DNA of 64,000 nt from Halomonas sp. McH1-25 (GCF_022348165.1 NZ_JAKRFI010000003.1:124001-188000), one strand, 5' to 3'; positions 42,861 through 52,214 are shown, counted from the stretch's first letter. Made by a program: numbers and translations. The notes: generated by a model not told the origin, from the sequence alone.

Positions 42861-45186
42861 GCGGACGTTGGCCTGGCTAGGATCCTGGCTGTGGGCAGCC
42901 GTGCTTCTGGCTTGCGCCCTGGGGCTGGCCGCGCTGCTGCGTGATGGCCTGCCCGCCGATACGCGCCTGACGGCCATGCTGCCCGAGGACCGCCAATCGC
43001 CATTGATCGAGCGTGCCGACACCCAGCTCGGCCAGACCTTCGAGGATCGCTTCGTCCTTCTGCTCAGCTCGCCGGACCTGCATGCCGATACCCAGGTGCT
43101 GGCGCAGGCCCTGACCGCGGCCCACGACAACGCAGACCCACCTTGGCTGGCACGGCTCGATTGGAGCGATACCGACCTGGCCGACCAGGATCCCCGGGAG
43201 GATCTCGGCAAGTATCGCTATCGCCTGCTCGCCCCCGCCCTGCGCCAGGCGATCGCCGACGATGGCGGTCAATCACTGGTCGAGCCGGCGCTGCGCGAGC
43301 TGTTTTCACCGGCCAGCCAACCCCAGCCGGTCATCGATCCCTTCGGCCTGCTCGACCACTGGCTGGGCCAGTTTGACGATAGCCCCATCCAGGCTGGCAA
43401 TGGTCTGCTGACTCTCGCTGATGGCAATCGGACCTATGCGCTGTTGATCGGCCAGCTGGCCAGTTCGCCCTACGACCTGACCGCCCAGCAGACCCTAGCC
43501 TCCATTATCGCCGACTTCGAGCGTCAGCACCCCGAGGCCTCGCTGCTACGCTCGGGGTTGGTCTTTCACGCCGCTGCCGGGGCGCGCCAGGCGCGCCAGG
43601 AAATTACCACCATCGGCCTGGGCGCGCTGATCGGTCTGATAGCCGTGCTGTGGTTCGTGTTCCGCTCCCCCCGGGTGCTGGTCACCATGCTGTTGCCTTT
43701 GGCCGGCGGCGTGCTGTTCGCTTTGCCGATCACGCTGCTGCTGTTCGGCCGGCTGCACCTGCTCACGCTGGCCTTCGGAGCCAGCCTGATCGGCATCGCC
43801 ATCGACTATGCCCTGCACGTGCAATGCCATCGCGCCGTTCAGGGCGCGTCATTCCGCTTGCGCCAGCTGTTGCCCGGCCTGGCGCTGGGCCTGGTGTCCA
43901 GCCTGCTCGCCTATCTCGCCCAGGCATTGACGCCCATGCCGGGACTGCGCCAGATGGCCGTATTCGCCGCCCTCGGCCTGCTGGGGGCATGGCTGACCGT
44001 GGTACTTTGGCTGCCGCGCCTGACCACACCCGCTCACCCGTTTACGGCCCGCCTGTCCCGACGGCTATGGCAACTCACCATGCCGCGCCGACGTCTGTCT
44101 CCTGCCCTGGCCTCGCTCATCGCTGCACTGCTGGTCGGTCTGGTCGGCTGGCAGCTCGAGACCGACGACAGCCTGCGCCTGCTCAACCCGTCGCCGGCCT
44201 CGCTGCTCGAGCAGGAGCAGCACGTGCAACGCCTGATGGGCAGCAATACCGGCAATCGCTACTATCTGGTCACGGCCCCCAGCGAAGCCGAGACACTGGC
44301 ACGCCTCGCCGAACTCGGCGCGACACTGACGCGCTGGCAACGCGAGGGTGCCACGTTGCGCTACACCAACCTGGCCGACAGCGTTCCGCCACCTGACCTC
44401 CAACAGGCCAACCTGGCTCACGTACGTCAACTGTATGGCGCACCGTTGACGAGCCTGTTCGACCGCGCCGGCCTGCCTGCTCGGCTGGCCGAGCAGGCCC
44501 GCGAGCAGTTGCAGGACGTCCCCGTACTCGACGTCGCGTCCTGGCTGGCGACACCGGCCGGCCGAGGCCAGGCCCGTCTATGGCTAGGCGACGTCGGCGA
44601 TGGCGAGTCGCATTTCGCCGCCATGCTGCCGCTCGCCGATGTCGAGGCCTCGCTCGTGCCGCGTCTGGAGCGACTGGCTCGGGCCCATGAAGGAGTCACC
44701 TACGTCGATCGCGTCGAGCGGCTTTCCGGTCTGCTGGGGCAGTTACGCCAGCACATCGCCTGGTGGGTGGCTGCCGCCGTGGCCGGGCTGGCCCTGCTGC
44801 TGGCCTGGCGTTATCGTCGCTGGACATGGCGTGTGCTGACACCGCCTCTCGGCGCCGTCCTCGGCGTGCTCGGCATGCTCGCCGTGGCCGGCATACCGCT
44901 TAACGTCTTCAGCCAATTGGGCCTGCTACTGGTGCTCGGGATCGGCCTCGATGCGGGGATATTCAGTGTCGAACACGCGCGGCGCGCCGAGACCTGGCTG
45001 GCCATCAGCCTGTCGACACTGACCAGCCTGCTGGCCTTCGGGCTGCTGGCCTTCAGCGCCACGCCCGCCCTGCATTACCTGGGCCTGTCGTGCCTGATCG
45101 GCCTGGCCCTGGTATGGCTGCTGGTGCCATGGGTACGGCCCCATGGCGGGACCATCGCTAAGGAGGGCCAACCGCATGACACATGA
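42847..45186 (+). CDS. MMPL/RND-family exporter
   Basis: 779 aa from the ATG at 42847 (GGAGG 7 nt upstream). An N-terminal helix, a large periplasmic loop, then six membrane segments ending near residue 430 (ALIGLIAVLWFVFRSPRVLVTMLLPLAGGVLFALPITLLL, then IGIAIDYALHVQCHRA), followed by a second loop and a second bundle (LLLVLGIGLDAGIFSVEHARRAE). The acidic residues in the IDYA and LDAG motifs are those of RND-type proton coupling. It should export the polyene lipid from the inner membrane. Confidence 0.92.
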   Translation: MPRRERTLAWLGSWLWAAVLLACALGLAALLRDGLPADTRLTAMLPEDRQSPLIERADTQLGQTFEDRFVLLLSSPDLHADTQVLAQALTAAHDNADPPWLARLDWSDTDLADQDPREDLGKYRYRLLAPALRQAIADDGGQSLVEPALRELFSPASQPQPVIDPFGLLDHWLGQFDDSPIQAGNGLLTLADGNRTYALLIGQLASSPYDLTAQQTLASIIADFERQHPEASLLRSGLVFHAAAGARQARQEITTIGLGALIGLIAVLWFVFRSPRVLVTMLLPLAGGVLFALPITLLLFGRLHLLTLAFGASLIGIAIDYALHVQCHRAVQGASFRLRQLLPGLALGLVSSLLAYLAQALTPMPGLRQMAVFAALGLLGAWLTVVLWLPRLTTPAHPFTARLSRRLWQLTMPRRRLSPALASLIAALLVGLVGWQLETDDSLRLLNPSPASLLEQEQHVQRLMGSNTGNRYYLVTAPSEAETLARLAELGATLTRWQREGATLRYTNLADSVPPPDLQQANLAHVRQLYGAPLTSLFDRAGLPARLAEQAREQLQDVPVLDVASWLATPAGRGQARLWLGDVGDGESHFAAMLPLADVEASLVPRLERLARAHEGVTYVDRVERLSGLLGQLRQHIAWWVAAAVAGLALLLAWRYRRWTWRVLTPPLGAVLGVLGMLAVAGIPLNVFSQLGLLLVLGIGLDAGIFSVEHARRAETWLAISLSTLTSLLAFGLLAFSATPALHYLGLSCLIGLALVWLLVPWVRPHGGTIAKEGQPHDT

Positions 45187-46441
45187 TACTGATGCCGACG
45201 TCGACGTGGCGATCATCGGCGCCGGCCCAGCCGGGGCGACAGCCGCCGCTCTGCTGGTGCGTAGCGGCCTGAGCGTACATGTTCTCGAGCGCAGCCATTT
45301 CCCGCGTTTCTCGATCGGTGAGAGCCTGCTCCCCCAGTGCATGCACATTCTCGACGAGGCGGGCCTGCTATCGACCGTCGAGGCCGGCGGCTTCCAGCCC
45401 AAGAATGGCGCCGTGTTCACCCGCCGCGATCATGAGGCGGTCATCGATTTTCGCGACAAGTTCAGCGACGGCTGGGGCACCACTTACCAGGTCGAGCGGG
45501 CGGGTTTCGACCAACGCTTGGTCGAAGCCGCCACCGCCCAGGGTGCGCGGGTCGACTTCGGCGTCACGGTCACGGCGTTTCGCCCCGATACCCAGCGCCC
45601 TTGCCTGACGTACCTCGACGAAGATGGCCAAGAAACGCCGTTGACGGCGCGTTTCGTCCTCGATGCCAGCGGCTATGGCCGGGTACTGGCCCGCCTGCTC
45701 GCTCTCGGCCGCGACCCACGTCTCGAGCCTCGCATGGCCCTGTTCAGCCACGTCGAGGACCACATTCACGACCCGACCTTCGATCGCGACAAGATCCTCA
45801 TCGGGGTTCATCCCGAACACGCCTCGCTGTGGTACTGGCTGATTCCCTTCAGCCATGGCCGCGCCTCGGTGGGAGTAGTCGGCGATGCCGAGACCCTGAC
45901 CGCCCAGGGCAACGCTGCCGAGCAGCGCTGGCAACGGCTGGTCGACGCCGAACCCCGCTTCCGGGCGCTGCTCCGTGACGCACGGCCGATACGTCCCGTG
46001 GCCTCGCTCCAAGGCTATTCCGCCGACGTGACTCGCCTCCACGGGCCGGGCTACGCCCTGCTCGGCAACGCCGGGGAGTTTCTCGATCCGGTATTCTCGT
46101 CCGGCGTCACCATCGCTCTGCGTTCGGCACATCAGGCGGCACCGTTGGTAGAACGCCAGCTACGCGGCGATGGCGTCGATTGGCAGCATGAATTCGAACG
46201 GCCGCTGCGCCAAGGCATCGAGACATTCCGCGCCTTCGTCGACGCCTGGTACGACGGTCGCCTGCCAGCGATCATTTTTCACGATGCGCACCCCGCCAGC
46301 CTCAAGCGCATGATCAGCTCGGTGCTGGCGGGTTATGCCTGGGACACCGCCAACCCGTTCGTCAGCGCCGCCCGACGACGCCTGACCACACTGGCCGAAC
46401 TATGCGGCCATGTTCCCGCAGCCTCGGGAGACAGCACATGA
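45176..46441 (+). CDS. FAD-dependent oxidoreductase, flavin-halogenase-like (cluster member)
   Basis: 421 aa from the ATG at 45176 (AAGGAGG 8 nt upstream). FAD-binding GAGPAG lies at residues 15-20, FSIGESLLP at 45-53, a Lys at 76 in GGFQPKNGAVF where flavin halogenases have their catalytic lysine, and WYWLIP at 219-224, which fits the WxWxIP halogenase signature. Later LLGNAGEFLDPVFSSGV binds FAD. It is therefore a candidate halogenase or related flavin monooxygenase. Xanthomonadins, related aryl polyenes, are brominated. The motif also occurs in non-halogenating relatives, so activity is unproven. Confidence 0.85.
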   Translation: MTHDTDADVDVAIIGAGPAGATAAALLVRSGLSVHVLERSHFPRFSIGESLLPQCMHILDEAGLLSTVEAGGFQPKNGAVFTRRDHEAVIDFRDKFSDGWGTTYQVERAGFDQRLVEAATAQGARVDFGVTVTAFRPDTQRPCLTYLDEDGQETPLTARFVLDASGYGRVLARLLALGRDPRLEPRMALFSHVEDHIHDPTFDRDKILIGVHPEHASLWYWLIPFSHGRASVGVVGDAETLTAQGNAAEQRWQRLVDAEPRFRALLRDARPIRPVASLQGYSADVTRLHGPGYALLGNAGEFLDPVFSSGVTIALRSAHQAAPLVERQLRGDGVDWQHEFERPLRQGIETFRAFVDAWYDGRLPAIIFHDAHPASLKRMISSVLAGYAWDTANPFVSAARRRLTTLAELCGHVPAASGDST

Positions 46442-47031
46442 GCCAACGATGCATCCCGGCGCCGCTCCTGGTCGCCATCGGCCTGGCAACGCTGAGCCTG
46501 GCTGGTTGTTCGCTCACGCCTTCGGTGTCGCCGGCGCCAGCGTTTCAGAGCGTAGCGGCGACCGACACCCTCAAGCGTCGCCTGACGTTCATGCCCGACG
46601 ACGAGAGCCGACCACCGCAGACGCTGATCGGGCTGATCCGCATCGCCGACCATGAATTGCGAGCCGTGTTGCTGACATCCTACGGCCAGCGTCTGGTCAC
46701 CCTGGTCAACGACGCCGAAGGCAGCCGCTATCTCGCCGGCGATGTGCCCCAGGCAACGATGGAGGAGAGGCTACCCGTACCGGCCGACTGGCTCGCCTCA
46801 CGCCTGCAATGGAGCCTATGGCCGGTCGCTGCGCTGCGCGATGCCTTCGCCGGCAGCGCCTGGACGATCGAGGTCGAGGATGGGTCCCGGATCATCCGTC
46901 AGCATGGTAAGGTCGTGGCGCGAATCACTCCGGCCACGGCAAGCGCCGAGCGTCGCCAGGACGTCCTGCTCGACGACCGTCAAGGCCGCTATCGTCTGCG
47001 TATCAGCCCACTCGAGGAAGCTGCGTCATGA
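46438..47031 (+). CDS. DUF3261 lipoprotein (cluster member)
   Basis: 197 aa. A lipoprotein signal peptide ends in the lipobox LAGC (Cys near 24). The rest is a beta-rich domain of the DUF3261 family (RLTFMPDDESRPPQTLIGLIRIADHELRAVLLTSYGQRLVTL). The family co-occurs with aryl-polyene clusters; by location it is probably an outer-membrane-attached factor that receives the product. It overlaps the preceding and following genes by 4 bp each. Confidence 0.87.
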   Translation: MSQRCIPAPLLVAIGLATLSLAGCSLTPSVSPAPAFQSVAATDTLKRRLTFMPDDESRPPQTLIGLIRIADHELRAVLLTSYGQRLVTLVNDAEGSRYLAGDVPQATMEERLPVPADWLASRLQWSLWPVAALRDAFAGSAWTIEVEDGSRIIRQHGKVVARITPATASAERRQDVLLDDRQGRYRLRISPLEEAAS

Positions 47032-48212
47032 GCGAGCGTCACCCCCACCAGCCCTGTCGCCTGTCGCCCCCCGGCGTGGTCTGCAGCCTGGGTGACACGC
47101 ATGCTGCCATTGCCGAGGCCCTGTTCGAAGGCCGTCGCGGGCTGAACATCAGCGACGCCTACACACCTGGCCGCCGCCTGCCGCTGGGCAGCGTCATTGG
47201 CGAACTGCCCGACGACCGCGACTGGCCGATCCATCAACGCAGCCGCAACAATCGCCTGCTGGCGGCGGCTCTGGCGCGCCTGGGCAAGGCCCTCGATACG
47301 GCCCTGGCCAGCCACTCCCGGTCGCGCATCGGCGTGGTCATCGGTACCAGCACGTCGGGCATCGGCGAGACCGAAGTCGCCCTGGCGCAGGCCGGGCGCG
47401 ACGCCCCACTGCCGGAAACGTTTCGCTACGCTCACCAGGAACTCGGCGACCCGGCGCGATTCGTGGCCGAACGGCTCGGGCTGGCGGGGCCCGTCTATGC
47501 GCTCTCCACGGCCTGCAGCTCCAGTGCCCGCGCACTGGCCAGTGCGCGTCGGCTACTGCTGTCGGGAGAATGTGACGCCGTAATCGCCGGCGGCGCCGAT
47601 ACACTCTGCCGGCTCACGGTCAACGGCTTCGCCAGCCTCGAGGCGGTCAGCGAGCGGCCCTGCCTGCCGTTCTCGGCCAATCGTGACGGCATCAATCTCG
47701 GCGAGGCGGCAGCCCTGTTCGTGGTCACCCGCGAGTCTGGCGGCATCCAGCTCGAAGGCGTCGGCGAAAGCTCGGACGCCTATCATATTTCCGCACCGCG
47801 CCCCGACGGCAGCGGTGCCCTGGCCGCGATGCAGGCGGCCCTGCACCAGGCCGGACGGACGCCTGACCAGGTGGATTACCTCAACCTGCACGGTACCGGC
47901 ACGCCGCACAACGACAGCATGGAGGCCAAGGCCATCCATGCGCTGTTTGCGTCTCCGCCGCCCTGCAGCTCGACCAAGGCGCTCACTGGCCACACCCTGG
48001 GGGCGGCCGGTGCCTTGGAGGCCGCCTTCTGCTGGCTGGCTCTGCACCGCGGGCAACTGCCCCTGCATGTCTACGACGGGCACTACGATCGCGAATTGCC
48101 AGCGTTGCCGCTGGTCGATCGTGCCGACATCGGCGTACCTCGCCTGGCCTTGAGCAACTCGTTCGCCTTCGGCGGCAACAATGCCGCCCTACTGCTGGGA
48201 CGCATGGAATGA
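47028..48212 (+). CDS. Beta-ketoacyl-ACP synthase (cluster ketosynthase)
   Basis: 394 aa, FabF-like. The nucleophile Cys163 lies in ALSTACSSSARAL, the two active-site histidines at 288 (NLHGTGTPHND) and 322 (LTGHTLGAAG), with Lys317 in STKALTG. All are intact, so it can extend acyl chains by Claisen condensation. It likely pairs with the chain-length factor at the cluster start. Only one full ketosynthase is present here. Overlaps of 4 bp on both sides show co-translation. Confidence 0.95.
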   Translation: MSERHPHQPCRLSPPGVVCSLGDTHAAIAEALFEGRRGLNISDAYTPGRRLPLGSVIGELPDDRDWPIHQRSRNNRLLAAALARLGKALDTALASHSRSRIGVVIGTSTSGIGETEVALAQAGRDAPLPETFRYAHQELGDPARFVAERLGLAGPVYALSTACSSSARALASARRLLLSGECDAVIAGGADTLCRLTVNGFASLEAVSERPCLPFSANRDGINLGEAAALFVVTRESGGIQLEGVGESSDAYHISAPRPDGSGALAAMQAALHQAGRTPDQVDYLNLHGTGTPHNDSMEAKAIHALFASPPPCSSTKALTGHTLGAAGALEAAFCWLALHRGQLPLHVYDGHYDRELPALPLVDRADIGVPRLALSNSFAFGGNNAALLLGRME

Positions 48213-48676
48213 CCGCTCCTGCCCTGTCCGCGCTACCTTGCCCGATAGCGCCTTTCGTGCCGCATACGCAGGGTATGTGCCTGCTCGATCATATCGTCGA
48301 GGTCGGCGAAACGTACTTGGTCGCCGAGGTGACGCCCGGGATGCAGGACCTGTTCTGTGTCGACGGCGGCATTCCTGCCTGGGTGGGCCTGGAGTGGATG
48401 GCTCAGGCAGTGGCGGCCTGGGCCGGCTGGCAGTCTGCAGCACGTGGAGAGACGCCCAGCGTGGGTTTTCTGGTCGGGACGCGACGTTTCGAGGCCGCCG
48501 TCGGCGAGTTTTCGTTGGCGACGCTGCATCGGCTATCGGTCAGCCTCGAGTTTCGGGCCGACAACGGCCTGGGGCAGTTTCGTGGCGAGATCGAGGCCGA
48601 TGGCGCGCGCCTGGCCGAAGGCAGCTTGACCGTTTACGTACCGCCCTCGTCGTCCACAGACGAACCTGAGATTTAA
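48209..48676 (+). CDS. Hotdog-fold 3-hydroxyacyl-ACP dehydratase (ApeP-like)
   Basis: 155 aa. The pattern FVPHTQGMCLLDHIVEVGETYLVAEVTPG, then CVDGGIPAWVGLEWMAQAVAAWAGW, matches the COG4706 group of hotdog dehydratases found in aryl-polyene clusters. It should remove water from the 3-hydroxyacyl-ACP to leave a conjugated double bond. It works beside the FabZ-like domain of the 38.7-40.5 kb fusion. Confidence 0.88.
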   Translation: MTAPALSALPCPIAPFVPHTQGMCLLDHIVEVGETYLVAEVTPGMQDLFCVDGGIPAWVGLEWMAQAVAAWAGWQSAARGETPSVGFLVGTRRFEAAVGEFSLATLHRLSVSLEFRADNGLGQFRGEIEADGARLAEGSLTVYVPPSSSTDEPEI

Positions 48677-48687
48677 CGAGCGAGATC

Positions 48688-49413
48688 ATGACCGACACCA
48701 TTCTGGTTACCGGATCGAGCCGTGGCATCGGGCGCGCCATCGCCCTGCGCCTGGCCCGCGACGGTTACGATATCGTGCTGCACTGCCGACAGCGCCGCGA
48801 GGCGGCGGAAGAGGTCGCGGGGGAGATTCGCGCCCTGGGCCGCCAGGTGCGTGTACTATGCTTCGACGTGGCCGACCGCAACGCGGCACGCCAGTCGCTC
48901 GAGGACGATATCGACGCCCACGGCGCCTATTACGGCGTCGTCTGCAATGCCGGCATCACTGCCGATGGCGCCTTTCCCGCCTTGTCCGACGAGGCCTGGG
49001 ATAGCGTCATCCATACCAACCTCGACGGCTTCTACAACGTGGTGAAACCGCTGGTCATGCCCATGATTCGTCGCCGCGCGCCGGGGCGCATCGTGGTGAT
49101 GTCCTCGGTGTCGGGCCTGATGGGCAACCGCGGCCAAGTCAACTACAGCGCCGCCAAGGCCGGCCTGATCGGCGCCGTCAAGGCACTGGCGGTGGAACTG
49201 GCCAAGCGTCGCATCACGGTCAACTGCGTGGCACCGGGCATGATCGATACCGACATGACCGACGAGCGCGTCCGCGAGGAGGCGCTCAAGGTCATTCCCA
49301 TGCAGCGCACCGGTACTGGCGAGGAAGTCGCCGGTACCGTCAGCTTCTTGTGCTCGCCAGATGCGTCTTACATTACCCGCCAGGTGATCGCGGTCAACGG
49401 CGGGATGTGCTAA
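48688..49413 (+). CDS. FabG-like 3-ketoacyl-ACP reductase (cluster ketoreductase)
   Basis: 241 aa SDR. TGSSRGIG is at residues 8-15, the catalytic Ser is in MSSVSGLMG and YxxxK in VNYSAAKAGLIG, with NCVAPGMIDTDMT after. This NADPH-dependent enzyme reduces the 3-ketoacyl-ACP in each cycle. It is the last biosynthetic gene of the operon; a 76-bp gap separates it from the second LolA-like gene. Confidence 0.95.
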   Translation: MTDTILVTGSSRGIGRAIALRLARDGYDIVLHCRQRREAAEEVAGEIRALGRQVRVLCFDVADRNAARQSLEDDIDAHGAYYGVVCNAGITADGAFPALSDEAWDSVIHTNLDGFYNVVKPLVMPMIRRRAPGRIVVMSSVSGLMGNRGQVNYSAAKAGLIGAVKALAVELAKRRITVNCVAPGMIDTDMTDERVREEALKVIPMQRTGTGEEVAGTVSFLCSPDASYITRQVIAVNGGMC

Positions 49414-49489
49414 CCGCGACCAATTGCGCCTGCGAAGTCCGTCTGCCCCCGGTAGAATGCTCCGACCCATGCAAGCTCAGGAATCCATC

Positions 49490-50209
49490 ATGAATCGACT
49501 GACTTGCGGCCTGCTTCTCATGGTGATGCCCCTTGGCGCTCAGGCCGTGACACCGGAAGACTGGCAGACCTGGCTGGACGATACGCCAGCGTTCCACAGC
49601 CGGGTCGAACAGAGCCGCTGGCTGCCCGAGGCGGAAATACGCGTTCACGCCGATGGCGAGATCCTGTTCACGCCGATGCAATCGCTGGCTTGGCATTGGA
49701 CCACACCCCAGCCACGTATCGTCACGCTCGACGTTGCAGGCCGGTTCGTGGAATTGACGCCCGACGTACCCGAACTCTCCGCTACGCCCCTGGACGAGAC
49801 CGAGGACGGCCTCCCTGAAGAGCGTCAGGCTGCCCAACTGCTCTTGCACCTACTGCAGGGCGATCTCGCCCCCCTGCGTAAGCAGTATCACCTGTTGTTG
49901 GACGGCGAGCGCGAGGACTGGCAACTGATATTGCTGCCTCGCGAGCGTAGCGAAGACGCGCTCAGGAAGATTGCCGTCGAGGGAGGACGTTTCATTGAAT
50001 CGCTGCGCTTCGTTGCGTCGGGCGGCAACGAACTGACGATGACACTGGGCGACATTCAAACACTGGTCGATGCTCAGGGCGCCCAACGGCTGCAGGAATC
50101 GCTGGCCGCCGAAACCGACGCCAGCGCCAAGGCTGACACCGAGAGTACCGCCACGACCGAGGCAAGCGTCTCTCCGGGAAAAACCGCTACGGATGGCGAC
50201 CAGGGCTAA
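49490..50209 (+). CDS. Second LolA-like periplasmic protein
   Basis: 239 aa from the ATG at 49490, with CAGGA upstream. A signal peptide (MNRLTCGLLLMVMPLGAQA) and a LolA-like domain align with the cluster carrier at 42294-42860: TPEDWQTWLDDTPAFHSRVEQSRWL against its start, then QAAQLLLHLLQGDLAPLRKQYHLLLDGEREDWQLILLP against LLDLLGGDWQALEERFHLELSGDAQGWQVNLVP. The last ~35 residues are Thr/Ala/Asp-rich and disordered. The two are paralogues at opposite ends of the export-synthesis block. A separate partner in lipid transport is likely. Confidence 0.8.
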   Translation: MNRLTCGLLLMVMPLGAQAVTPEDWQTWLDDTPAFHSRVEQSRWLPEAEIRVHADGEILFTPMQSLAWHWTTPQPRIVTLDVAGRFVELTPDVPELSATPLDETEDGLPEERQAAQLLLHLLQGDLAPLRKQYHLLLDGEREDWQLILLPRERSEDALRKIAVEGGRFIESLRFVASGGNELTMTLGDIQTLVDAQGAQRLQESLAAETDASAKADTESTATTEASVSPGKTATDGDQG

Positions 50210-50290
50210 GTTTTCGGTGCCAAGCGCCGATAACCGTTAGAGGGCGATCTAGTTCAGCAATTCGCCGTCGTAACCAACCTGGAGAAGTCC

Positions 50291-50899
50291 GTGAGAATTG
50301 CGATCGTCATCGTCGTGCTGACGACTCTGGCGCTGGGCGCGTTGGGCATTGCGGTCAGCGATCTGTCCTGGCCGCTGTCGCCCGATGCCCTGGTGTCGCT
50401 GGGGTTGTTTGCCCTGGCCCTGGTGGCGGGCATGGGCGTGCTGTTGCTGCTGGTCGTCCTGGTCGGTCATCAGGGGCGTCAGCAGCGCAGCCTGCTGGAA
50501 AGCCTGGATGCCCAGCGCCGCCAGCAGCGCAGCCTGGAAACCGCCCAGTTGATGAAGCACTTCGTCCACCAGGCCGAACTGCTCCTCGAGAGGGATAGCC
50601 TCGACCCCAACAAGCGCAGCGTTCAGCGCTGCCTCGCCGTGGACGCCCTGCGCGGCAACACGGGGCGTGGCGATCCCAACTATCATCGCCTAGGTCGGCT
50701 GTTCGAGTGGCTGGCGGACGAGGCCGACGAGGCCAAGGGCGACACGGCCCGTACGCGCCTGATCGACCCCGTGCTGCGTCAGTATGCGGAAATCGCCGAG
50801 CAGTTGTGCCGCATCGGCGAAGCCGATGAAGAGCGGCTGGCGGCGTTCATGCGCTTCCAGCCACAATCGTCCAAGCCCACTGAGGACGAGGCTCAGTAA
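50291..50899 (+). CDS. Membrane protein with coiled coil, unknown function
   Basis: 202 aa from a GTG at 50291 with GGAG 6 nt upstream. Two membrane segments ([17 protein letters not shown] and [24 protein letters not shown]) are followed by a Gln/Arg-rich amphipathic coiled coil ([32 protein letters not shown]) and a helical, charged C-terminus. No known domain is recognised. It converges on the RidA gene with an overlap of 7 bp, so the two transcripts are antisense at their ends. Confidence 0.7.
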   Translation: MRIAIVIVVLTTLALGALGIAVSDLSWPLSPDALVSLGLFALALVAGMGVLLLLVVLVGHQGRQQRSLLESLDAQRRQQRSLETAQLMKHFVHQAELLLERDSLDPNKRSVQRCLAVDALRGNTGRGDPNYHRLGRLFEWLADEADEAKGDTARTRLIDPVLRQYAEIAEQLCRIGEADEERLAAFMRFQPQSSKPTEDEAQ

Positions 50900-51252
50900 C
50901 CCTCGACCACGGCCGTGACGGTGATTTCCACCTTGAGTTCGTCAGCTGGCAACGGGGCGGTAACGCAGGTCCGTGCCGGCGCATGCCCTTCAGGCACCCA
51001 TGCATCCCACACCTCGTTCATGGCGGCGAAGTCGCCACCGTCTTTCAGATAGACGGTTGCCGTCAGCAGGCGGCGGCGATCGGAGCCGATTTCCGCGAGC
51101 AGCGCATCGACCCGCGCCAGCATGCTGTGCGTTTGTTCCTTGATATCGCCATGCCGGGCTTCGGGGCCGGCCACCTGGCCGCACAGGTAGGCAATGCCGT
51201 TATGAATGACGGCACGGCTCATGCGGGCCTTGGTATCGTGACGTTGGATCAT
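50893..51252 (-). CDS. RidA family protein (reactive enamine/imine deaminase)
   Basis: 119 aa from the ATG at 51252, chosen for GGGAG 6-7 nt upstream; the long upstream frame is a run-in. The RidA/YjgF fold shows [39 protein letters not shown] and the C-terminal [23 protein letters not shown], where the Arg binds the substrate carboxylate and Glu the water. It hydrolyses reactive enamines/imines from PLP enzymes. It lies just downstream of the universal stress protein gene on the same strand. Confidence 0.92.
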   Translation of the reverse strand: MIQRHDTKARMSRAVIHNGIAYLCGQVAGPEARHGDIKEQTHSMLARVDALLAEIGSDRRRLLTATVYLKDGGDFAAMNEVWDAWVPEGHAPARTCVTAPLPADELKVEITVTAVVEGY

Positions 51253-51277
51253 ATCTGGCTCCCTTGGATAAGGTGGA

Positions 51278-52132
51278 TTAACGCAGCAGCAGCAACGGAA
51301 TCTCCGCGCTGCGCAGCATGTCGGTCGTGGTGCTGCCGACCAGCAGGTGACGAATGCGCGAGTGGCCATAGGCCCCCATCACCAGCAGGTCGATGTCATG
51401 TTCCCGCTGGTAGGCGTGCAAGGTCGACTCGACCTCGCCGGCACGAATCTCGCCATGCGCCTCGACTCCGGCCTGCTCGAGGAGACGCACCGCCCAGTCC
51501 AGTTGTGCCTGAACGTCGGCCACTTCCGCGCCCACCGTCACCACATGGCAGCTCAAGCCCTTCAAAAAGGGGCTGGCCGCGAGTGTCTCGATACCCTTGC
51601 AGGTGGTCTTGCTGCCGTCGAAGGCGATCATCACCCGCTCGGGCGCCTTGAAGACATCCGGCACCATGAGGATCGGACGATGCAGGGCGCGAACCACGCG
51701 CTCCAGGTTGGACCCCAGATGCTCGCTGGCCTTGTGCGCCGCCTCGCCGCGCTTGCCCAGCACCAGTAGACGAATCTCCCCTTCCAGTTCACTGAGGGTT
51801 TCGACCAGCTCGCCGTTGCGCTGACGTGTACGCGGATCGGCAATGCCGTCCTCGACAGCACGGTCCCGAGCCGCTTCGAGCATGACCCGACCTTGCTCCT
51901 GGGCGACACGGGCACGTTTTTCGTCCAGGGTCGCCAGCTCCTCGAGAAGATGCTCGCGGCTGCCCAGGCCGATGTTGCCTGAGAGATCGCCTTCACTTTT
52001 CGGCGGATGGTTATCCAGTACATGCAAGAAAGTCAGCGGCGCCTCGAGCCGCTGACTGGCCCAAGCGGCGTAATCGCACACCGCCGTGGCATACCCGGAT
52101 CCATCGATGCAAGCCGTTACATGTTCGCTCAT
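51278..52132 (-). CDS. Universal stress protein, two UspA domains
   Basis: 284 aa with two Usp domains, residues ~1-150 and ~158-284. The second carries the ATP-binding pattern G-x2-G-x9-G-S in [19 protein letters not shown]; the first is degenerate there ([23 protein letters not shown]). Such proteins bind nucleotide and act in stress adaptation. The gene lies 25 bp before ridA and 82 bp after the SulP gene, all on the minus strand, a likely stress/anion-transport unit. Confidence 0.93.
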   Translation of the reverse strand: MSEHVTACIDGSGYATAVCDYAAWASQRLEAPLTFLHVLDNHPPKSEGDLSGNIGLGSREHLLEELATLDEKRARVAQEQGRVMLEAARDRAVEDGIADPRTRQRNGELVETLSELEGEIRLLVLGKRGEAAHKASEHLGSNLERVVRALHRPILMVPDVFKAPERVMIAFDGSKTTCKGIETLAASPFLKGLSCHVVTVGAEVADVQAQLDWAVRLLEQAGVEAHGEIRAGEVESTLHAYQREHDIDLLVMGAYGHSRIRHLLVGSTTTDMLRSAEIPLLLLR

Positions 52133-52214
52133 CGTGTTCTGCCCTTCTTGTCGTCTTGCGTCGTTTCTAACGCATCGTGTCGAAGTTGAATAGCGATACA
52201 GGTCAAAGCGACAC

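Noticed and set aside
45368-46132. 254-codon open frame on the - strand
   Set aside because: Antisense shadow of the halogenase-like gene; no ribosome site or family.
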